64,000 nt of DNA from Phycisphaerae bacterium. GTDB taxonomy: Bacteria > Planctomycetota > Phycisphaerae > Sedimentisphaerales > Anaerobacaceae. Below the pieces are notes generated by a model that was not told the origin of the DNA, did no database searches, and saw nothing but the letters and a program-made list of their open reading frames with translations. Location: the NCBI GenBank assembly GCA_017993835.1, contig JAGOLX010000016.1, forward strand, positions 47,017-111,016, written 5' to 3'. Both the position numbers and the translations under genes were made by a program. Each line of letters starts with the position of its first letter. Position 1 is the first letter of the stretch. Positions 58,614 to 64,000 of this stretch are shown here, in pieces.

Positions 58614-60731
58614 ATGGCTGAACCGGACGCTCACGCACAATCTCAGGCCAAGGAGCGATTCGAGCGAGCCCGCCAGGCATCGGAGGCGGGCGACCTCGAC
58701 GGCGCCATCGGTGCGTATCTGGAGGGTATTCGGCTGGCCCCCGATGATGTCGCAGAGGGTCATATCGAGCTTCGCGTTCTGGCGCTGCAGAGACAGGAAC
58801 GAGGGGGGGCGAAACCCTCGTCACAGGAGGTGGAACGCCGCCAGTCCGCTCGTGGCAGTCCCCTGGACAGGATGATCGACGCGGAATACCTGCTCGCCAT
58901 GGACCCGGAGCACCTGCCGTACGCGGAGGCGTTGCTCCAGGCCGCGGTGGAAGGGGGGTACCGCGAGGCCGCCAAGTGGATCGCCGATCTGGTCTTCCTG
59001 GCGAACAACAACGCAGCCAAGCCGTCGGCGCCTCTGTACATCGTCTTGCGGGACGCCTATGCGGCCATCGGACAGATCGATCGGGCGGCGGCAGCCTGCC
59101 AACGTGCGGCCCGTCTCAAGCCGGATGACAGGGAACTCGTGAAAGAACTCCAGCGGTTGCGAGCCAGGCTCACGGGCGCCTCCGCCAGGTCGAAGGCTGG
59201 AGGCGCTGAGAAGAAGTCTGTGCCGCACCGCCAGCGAGTGAAAGACGGGGAGAAGGCTGCGGAAGACCAGCAGGACGCCGACGACAAACGCGAAGCGGCC
59301 ATGGCGCAGACCGCGAACGAGCAGCAAATGGCGGAGGCCAAGGCGTTCTTCGCCAATGCCCGCAAGGCTGCGGAGGGCAAGCAGTACGACTACGCCATCG
59401 ACATGTACCTCAACGGGCTGACGCGGGCCCCCGATGCCCTGGAGGAGGGCCACCTGCCTTTGTGTGAGCTGGGATTCCAGCGTCGCGGCCAGGGCGGCAA
59501 GAAGCCCTCCATGATGGAGAAGGTCCGTAGGATGCGCGGCAAGACCCCGCTGGAGCAGATGCTCAACGCCGAGTATCTGTTCGTCAAGGACCCGGACAAC
59601 CTGTCGTACGCCGAGGCGATGCTCAAAGCGGCTATCGAAGGGGGGTACACGAGGACCGCCCATTGGATCGCCAACCTGATCTTCCAGACGAACAACGCGA
59701 TCGAGAAGCCCTCCCTCCAGACCTATCTGCTCCTGAAAGATTCGTACAAGGCGCTGGGCCAGTATGACAAGGCGGTTGCCGCCTGCCAGCGGGCGTACAA
59801 GCTCAAGCCGGAGAGCAAGGAGTTGGCGGACGAGTACAAGGACCTCTCCGCCGAGCTGACGATGGCCAAAGGCAGGTACACCGTCGAAGGCGACTTCCGT
59901 CAGTCCATCCGGGACCAGGAGACGCAGGCCAAGCTGTACGCCCAGGATCGCATCATCAAGACGGAGGATTATCGCCTCTCGGCGGTGGAGGATGCCCGGA
60001 AGGCCTACGCCAAGGACCCGGACCAGCCGAAGAACATCTTCACATTGGCTGAGGCCCTCGCGGACCTGGAGGCCGACAAATCCGAAAATGAGGCGATCCA
60101 GTTGCTCGAAGGCGCCCACCTGCGGTACCAGGAGTTCAGCTTCAAGGAGCGCGCGGGTCTGCTGAGGATTCGCCAGCTCCGTCGCAAGCTCCGCGAGGCG
60201 AGGAGGCAACTGGAGGCCGGCCCGCAGGACAACGAGGCCAGGGAACGCGTCGCGGACCTGACGGCCACGCTGAACGATACGGAGAAGGAACACTATCGCC
60301 TGTGTGTCGAGTACTATCCGACCGATCCCGGGCACAAGTACGAGTATGCCTTGCGTCTGATGCAGGGTCAGCGGTACAACGAGGCCATTCCCCTCTTCCA
60401 GGATGCCCAGAAGGACCCGCGGCGCAGGATCTCCGCCATGGACAAGGTGGGGTATTGCTTCCTGATGAAGGGCTGGTATGCCGACGCGGTCGATGTGTTC
60501 ACCCAGGCGATCGATGCGTATGAAATAAAAGATGATGCAGTCGCCAAGGAGTTGCGGTATAATCTGGCGCGTGCGTATGAAGAGCAGGGCGAACGCGAGA
60601 AGGCGTTGGACGTCTATCGCAAGATCGCCCAGCTCGATTTCTCGTACAGGGATGTCGGGCAGCGTGTGGACAAGTTGCGGGCCGCGTCGGACAGCACTGG
60701 CCCTGTGGCGCCGGCGCCCGAGGCATCGTAA
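58614..60731 (+). CDS. TPR-repeat protein with an internal duplication
   Basis: A 705-residue soluble protein. Two long related blocks lie at about 15-180 and 245-410: ARQASEAGDLDGAIGAYLEG matches ARKAAEGKQYDYAIDMYLNG, and LLQAAVEGGYREAAKWIADL matches MLKAAIEGGYTRTAHWIANL. A Lys/Asp-rich linker joins them. The rest is a helical and TPR region ending in YNLARAYEEQGEREKALDVY. Repeats of this type act as scaffolds. No signal peptide is seen. It precedes rpsT by about 60 bp. Confidence 0.85.
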   Translation: MAEPDAHAQSQAKERFERARQASEAGDLDGAIGAYLEGIRLAPDDVAEGHIELRVLALQRQERGGAKPSSQEVERRQSARGSPLDRMIDAEYLLAMDPEHLPYAEALLQAAVEGGYREAAKWIADLVFLANNNAAKPSAPLYIVLRDAYAAIGQIDRAAAACQRAARLKPDDRELVKELQRLRARLTGASARSKAGGAEKKSVPHRQRVKDGEKAAEDQQDADDKREAAMAQTANEQQMAEAKAFFANARKAAEGKQYDYAIDMYLNGLTRAPDALEEGHLPLCELGFQRRGQGGKKPSMMEKVRRMRGKTPLEQMLNAEYLFVKDPDNLSYAEAMLKAAIEGGYTRTAHWIANLIFQTNNAIEKPSLQTYLLLKDSYKALGQYDKAVAACQRAYKLKPESKELADEYKDLSAELTMAKGRYTVEGDFRQSIRDQETQAKLYAQDRIIKTEDYRLSAVEDARKAYAKDPDQPKNIFTLAEALADLEADKSENEAIQLLEGAHLRYQEFSFKERAGLLRIRQLRRKLREARRQLEAGPQDNEARERVADLTATLNDTEKEHYRLCVEYYPTDPGHKYEYALRLMQGQRYNEAIPLFQDAQKDPRRRISAMDKVGYCFLMKGWYADAVDVFTQAIDAYEIKDDAVAKELRYNLARAYEEQGEREKALDVYRKIAQLDFSYRDVGQRVDKLRAASDSTGPVAPAPEAS

Positions 60732-60789
60732 CGAGCAGGGCAACCTCTCAGTACATACTGATTAGAAGATAGCTGTTCAGGAGACCAAA

Positions 60790-61068
60790 GTGGCACATTC
60801 GTTATCGGCAAAGAAGAGAGTCAGGCAGAACGCAACACGGCGGACGTTGAATCGCGCCCGCAAGAGCCAGGTGAAGACCCAGATGAAACGCTTCGAGACC
60901 ACCCTCGACGAGGGCAATCTCGCGGCCGCCCAGGACCAGTTCAAGCTGCTCACGAAGAAGCTGGACAAGGTCGCATCCACGAGCACGATACACAAGAAGA
61001 CCGCGGCTCGCAAGAAGTCCCGCATGGCCAAGAGACTCAACGCCTTGAAGGCCAAGCAGAAGGCCTGA
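60790..61068 (+). CDS. rpsT: 30S ribosomal protein S20
   Basis: A 92-residue, highly basic helical protein that binds 16S rRNA at the base of the 30S body. Hallmarks: AHSLSAKKRVRQNATRRTLN, KSQVKTQMKRFE and the closing ASTSTIHKKTAARKKSRMAK, then RLNALKAKQKA. Translation starts at GTG 60790, with CAGGAGA seven bases upstream. A terminator-like hairpin follows at 61130-61171. Length is slightly longer than the E. coli protein of 87 residues. Confidence 0.97.
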   Translation: MAHSLSAKKRVRQNATRRTLNRARKSQVKTQMKRFETTLDEGNLAAAQDQFKLLTKKLDKVASTSTIHKKTAARKKSRMAKRLNALKAKQKA

Positions 61069-61129
61069 CCCCGGCGCCTTCGGCAACTCTCTTCCTGCCG
61101 GACCGCCAGGGCGGTGATTGTGTTCTTCG

Positions 61130-61171
61130 CAGCACCCGGCCGACACGAGTCGGACAGGGTGCTGTTCTTTT
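61130..61171 (+). terminator. Rho-independent-type terminator after rpsT
   Basis: CAGCACCC (61130-61137) pairs with GGGTGCTG (61157-61164), with an inner GCCGAC/GTCGG stem, followed by TTCTTTT (61165-61171). It ends 15 bp before the rnr ATG, so rnr either has its own start site or relies on read-through. Confidence 0.7.
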
Positions 61172-61185
61172 AGGGGAGAGCAGGG

Positions 61186-63420
61186 ATGGCTCAGGTCTAT
61201 AAGGATCGGATTCTCAAGTTCCTCAAACGCCAGGAGTACCAGCCGCTCAAGCTGGCCCAGTTGGCCAGGGCGCTGGGTGTCGATGACGACGCCTACGAGG
61301 AGTTCAAGACCGCGTTTGACGACCTCCGCCGGGCGGGACACGTCGTCATCGGCGCCGGGAACGTCATTGCGCTGCCCGCGATGGCCGGTCAGGTGGTCGG
61401 GACCTTCCGGGCCAACGCCAAGGGATTTGGCTTCGTTTGTCCGCTGGAGCCGAACGCCCACGGCGACCTGTTCATCCCGCCCGACGCCACCGCGGACGCC
61501 ATGAACGGCGACACCGTCCTGGCCCAAGTCAATCGCAAAGGCCGGCACGGGTCGGAAGTCCGCTGTTCCGGCGAGATCCTGCGAATCCTCGAACGGGCGA
61601 ACAACCGGTTCGTCGGCACGCTGATCCGCCATCCCGAGTCGTGGATCGTCCAGCCGGACGGCAGCGGGTTCACCGAGCCGATCGTGGTCGAGGACGTCAC
61701 CGCCAAGAACGCCCGCGAGAAAGACAAGGTGGTCGTCGAGATCCTGTCGTACCCGCGCGAGAGATATCTGGCTCGCGGCGTGATCGTCGAGGTCCTCGGC
61801 CGCGCCGGCCAGTACGACGCGGAGATCGCTTCGATCCTTCGCCAGTTCCACTTGCCGAGCGAGTTCGAAGCCGACTGCCTGGAGCAGGCCCGGTCCGCCG
61901 CTGCGAGCTTCAACCCCGAACGCGCCCACGACCGCGAGGACATCACCGATAAGGTGATCGTCACCATCGACCCGCCCGACGCGAAAGACTTCGACGACGC
62001 GATCAGTCTCGAAACGGACTCGCAAGGCCACTGGGTCCTGGGTGTCCACATCGCCGACGTCAGCCACTTCATCCCGAAGGATTCGCCCCTCGACGAGGAG
62101 GCCCGCGAGCGGGGCAACAGCATCTATCTGCCCGGCAAGACCATCCCCATGCTGCCCGAAGTCCTGAGCAACGGGATTTGCAGCCTCCAGCCGGACCAGA
62201 GGCGCTTCACCAAGAGCGCCTTCATCACCTACGACGAGAAGGGCGACATCCTCTCCCGGCGGTACGCCAACACCACGATCCGCTCGACCGCCCGCCTGAC
62301 CTACCTGGAGGCGGACGGGATTCTCAAAGGGCACACGAAGGGCGCCAAACGCGAGGTGATCGAGCTGCTTCGGAACATGGATGCCCTGAGCCGGCGGATC
62401 GAGGCCCGCCGGACCGAGCACGGCATGATACATCTCGACCTGCCCGAGCCGGAGTTGATCTTCGACGACGCCGGGCGCGTGGTCGATGCCCAGCCCAAGG
62501 AGAACAGCTATCCGCACACGATCATCGAGATGTTCATGGTCGAAGCCAACGACGCGGTCGCGTCGCTGCTGGACCGCCAGAATGTCCCGTTCATGCGTCG
62601 GATTCACCCCGAGCCGGACATCCTCAGCATGAAGAACATGGCCAGACTGCTGCGGGCCATGGGCGTTCCCTCGCCGAAGAGCCCGGACCGCAAGGCCATC
62701 CAGGACATTCTGGAGCACGTCAAGGACAGCGAGCGGGCCCTGGCGGTGAACCTCGTCGTGCTTCGCAGCCTGGAGCGGGCGGTGTACGCGCCGACGAGCA
62801 TCGGGCACTACGCGCTGGCTTCGACGCACTACTGCCACTTCACCAGTCCGATCCGGCGGTATGCGGACCTGCTGGTCCATCGCGTGTTGGAGTGCTATCT
62901 CGAAGGCCGGATCGACGCCGCGAAACAGGAGGCCGCAGGCGAGGACCTCAACGCGGTCGGCCAGCACATCACCTTCACCGAGGAGCGGGCCGACGACGCG
63001 GAACGCGAACTGACCAGCGTCCTGATCCTCCAGATGCTCAGCAAGCATATCGGCGACGAGATGGACTGCGTCGTCACCGGCCTGACCGGTTTCGGCGTGT
63101 TTGTGCAATGCCAGAAGTTCGGGATCGAGGGCCTGATCAAGTTCGAGGACCTGGGCTCGGACGAGTGGCGGTTCAACAAGGTCACGCAGTGCGTGATCGG
63201 CGAGCGGTCGGGCGAGATGATCCGCCTGGGCCAGCCGATGCGGGTCCACATCATCGCGGTCAACGTCCCCGCCAGGCAGTTGAACGTCGCCCCGGTCGAG
63301 CCGCTGGGCCAGCGCCGCGAGGCGCCCAAGCCGAAGAAGCGAGCCCACAAGAAGGAACGCGCCGAGCGGAAGCCCAAGCCCAAGGTCGGTCGCAAGTCGA
63401 AGAAGAAGCGGAGAAGATAA
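61186..63420 (+). CDS. rnr: Ribonuclease R
   Basis: A 744-residue 3'-5' exoribonuclease. After a winged-helix N-terminus (VYKDRILKFLKRQEYQPLKL) come two cold-shock domains (GQVVGTFRANAKGFGFVCPL, GDLFIPPDATADAMNGDTVL), the RNB core with VTIDPPDAKDFDDAISLETD and the metal Asp residues, HVADVSHF-like GVHIADVSHFIP, GHYALASTHYCHFTSPIRRY, an S1 domain (MDCVVTGLTGFGVFVQCQKF) and a Lys/Arg-rich tail (GRKSKKKRRR). GGGGAGAGCAGGG precedes ATG 61186. Confidence 0.96.
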   Translation: MAQVYKDRILKFLKRQEYQPLKLAQLARALGVDDDAYEEFKTAFDDLRRAGHVVIGAGNVIALPAMAGQVVGTFRANAKGFGFVCPLEPNAHGDLFIPPDATADAMNGDTVLAQVNRKGRHGSEVRCSGEILRILERANNRFVGTLIRHPESWIVQPDGSGFTEPIVVEDVTAKNAREKDKVVVEILSYPRERYLARGVIVEVLGRAGQYDAEIASILRQFHLPSEFEADCLEQARSAAASFNPERAHDREDITDKVIVTIDPPDAKDFDDAISLETDSQGHWVLGVHIADVSHFIPKDSPLDEEARERGNSIYLPGKTIPMLPEVLSNGICSLQPDQRRFTKSAFITYDEKGDILSRRYANTTIRSTARLTYLEADGILKGHTKGAKREVIELLRNMDALSRRIEARRTEHGMIHLDLPEPELIFDDAGRVVDAQPKENSYPHTIIEMFMVEANDAVASLLDRQNVPFMRRIHPEPDILSMKNMARLLRAMGVPSPKSPDRKAIQDILEHVKDSERALAVNLVVLRSLERAVYAPTSIGHYALASTHYCHFTSPIRRYADLLVHRVLECYLEGRIDAAKQEAAGEDLNAVGQHITFTEERADDAERELTSVLILQMLSKHIGDEMDCVVTGLTGFGVFVQCQKFGIEGLIKFEDLGSDEWRFNKVTQCVIGERSGEMIRLGQPMRVHIIAVNVPARQLNVAPVEPLGQRREAPKPKKRAHKKERAERKPKPKVGRKSKKKRRR

Positions 63421-64000
63421 GGCGGTATTTAGCCACAGATGCACGCGGATGAACCCAGCCCGGCCTTCGGCCGGAACCAAGAGCGTTTATCGCCTTGCGG
63501 ATACCAGCGGGGAGATGGGGTTCGTCCCACGCGGTTGCTCCCCGCTGGTATCCTTCATGCGACAAACGCACTCTTTCCGTCGATGACAAGGCTCCATCAG
63601 CTAACGACATGGGAGCGTCACCCTCAATTATCTGGAAATCGTTTTCAGTTGTCGTGAGTTAGTAACACAGATGGCCGCCGCCGGGACGAGAGGTCGGGCG
63701 CGGTACGTGGGTCCGCCGGTCGCGGGCACGCTCCGCGTGTCCCAGCAGGGACTGCCGGGATGGGCTTCGTCCGGGTCGAGCTTTTCGAGCGAGCTTGACC
63801 GCCGGCCCTTCCTCGCCCACAAGCGACCGGCTTGGGCTGATTCTGAGGCCCCCCTCTGGGCATGGTCGAAAGGCGGCCGGCCGTCTTGTCATCCTGAGTC
63901 GCTCAGCCGCTTCGCGGCCGGTGTCGGAAAGAAACCGGTTATGATACTGGGGTAGCGGTTTGCTCCGACAGTTATGGCCGAAGACGCGTTGGTGCCTTGT
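63421..64000. other. Terminal intergenic stretch with repeats
   Basis: No gene is supported. It contains a repeat phrase (AGCCACAGATGCACGCGGAT) at 63431-63455, a perfect 16-bp hairpin at 63499-63553, and a GTCATCCTGAGT half repeat at 63888-63917. Open frames here follow the repeats and look spurious. Confidence 0.5.
63499..63553. repeat. Perfect 16-bp inverted repeat after rnr
   Basis: GGATACCAGCGGGGAG (63499-63514) and CTCCCCGCTGGTATCC (63538-63553) pair without mismatch over a 23-nt loop. No T-run follows, so it is more likely a mobile or repeat-type hairpin than a terminator. Confidence 0.7.

Noticed and set aside
63671..63955. Open frames on both strands at the window end
   Set aside because: They follow repeat-type DNA, have biased composition and show no domain or ribosome site.

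Overview
The window looks like a chromosomal segment of a GC-rich anaerobic or microaerophilic bacterium of the Planctomycetota, most likely class Phycisphaerae (inference). The reasons are the family mix (a DUF6259-type glycosidase, LamG and DOMON proteins, Tat-exported Gfo/Idh oxidoreductases, a catalytically altered FGE-like protein, an alginate-export-type porin), the coexistence of Rnf, indolepyruvate oxidoreductase and ADP-forming acetate-CoA ligase, and intergenic spaces filled with several families of short palindromic repeats. No rRNA, tRNA, CRISPR array, intact insertion sequence or prophage was seen.

Layout. 0-6.5 kb: secreted proteins (unknown, FGE-like, Gfo/Idh) between genomic scars: a deleted ABC transporter, an amidohydrolase cut by a transposase tail, a possible HsdS tail, and an HNH/AP2 fragment, with a four-helix-bundle/zinc-finger protein among them. 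6.7-19.4 kb: secreted polysaccharide- or surface-related proteins (DUF6259, LamG-DOMON-LamG, sialidase), a HtpX protease, LemA and a TIM-barrel amidohydrolase. 19.7-21.2 kb: outer-membrane porin. 21.3-27.1 kb: an operon-like run iorA-iorB-paaK-ACT-paaK-ACT for 2-oxoacid/aryl-acid CoA chemistry, then a lipoprotein polysaccharide deacetylase carrying a phage-structural-protein-like domain. 30.0-38.7 kb: ADP-forming acetate-CoA ligase, a CoA-transferase/GNAT fusion and an AcuC-like deacetylase, then an OFA-type transporter and AMP-forming acetyl-CoA synthetase on the other strand. 38.9-42.2 kb: a tightly overlapping FIST sensor, histidine kinase and two receivers. 42.5-47.6 kb: a radical SAM protein, ApbE, a YdcF-like protein and L-serine dehydratase. 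49.0-54.5 kb: a complete rnfCDGEAB cluster led by a small cysteine-rich membrane protein. 54.6-63.4 kb: M48 lipoprotein, Gfo/Idh, glyA, a duplicated TPR protein, rpsT and rnr.

How the genes may fit together (inference from families and position): serine dehydratase and 2-oxoacid:ferredoxin oxidoreductase feed acyl-CoA and reduced ferredoxin; the ADP-forming ligase makes ATP from acyl-CoA; Rnf turns the ferredoxin/NAD redox gap into an ion gradient, with ApbE attaching the covalent FMN. The GNAT fusion and the deacetylase could adjust the acyl-CoA synthetases by reversible lysine acylation. The acs promoter has a perfect palindrome over its -10 box.

A recurring theme is that short palindromic repeats touch coding sequence: they provide the extra N-terminus of RnfB and the C-terminus of a HEAT-type protein, lie at a lipoprotein start codon, and begin right after an apparently shortened IorA.
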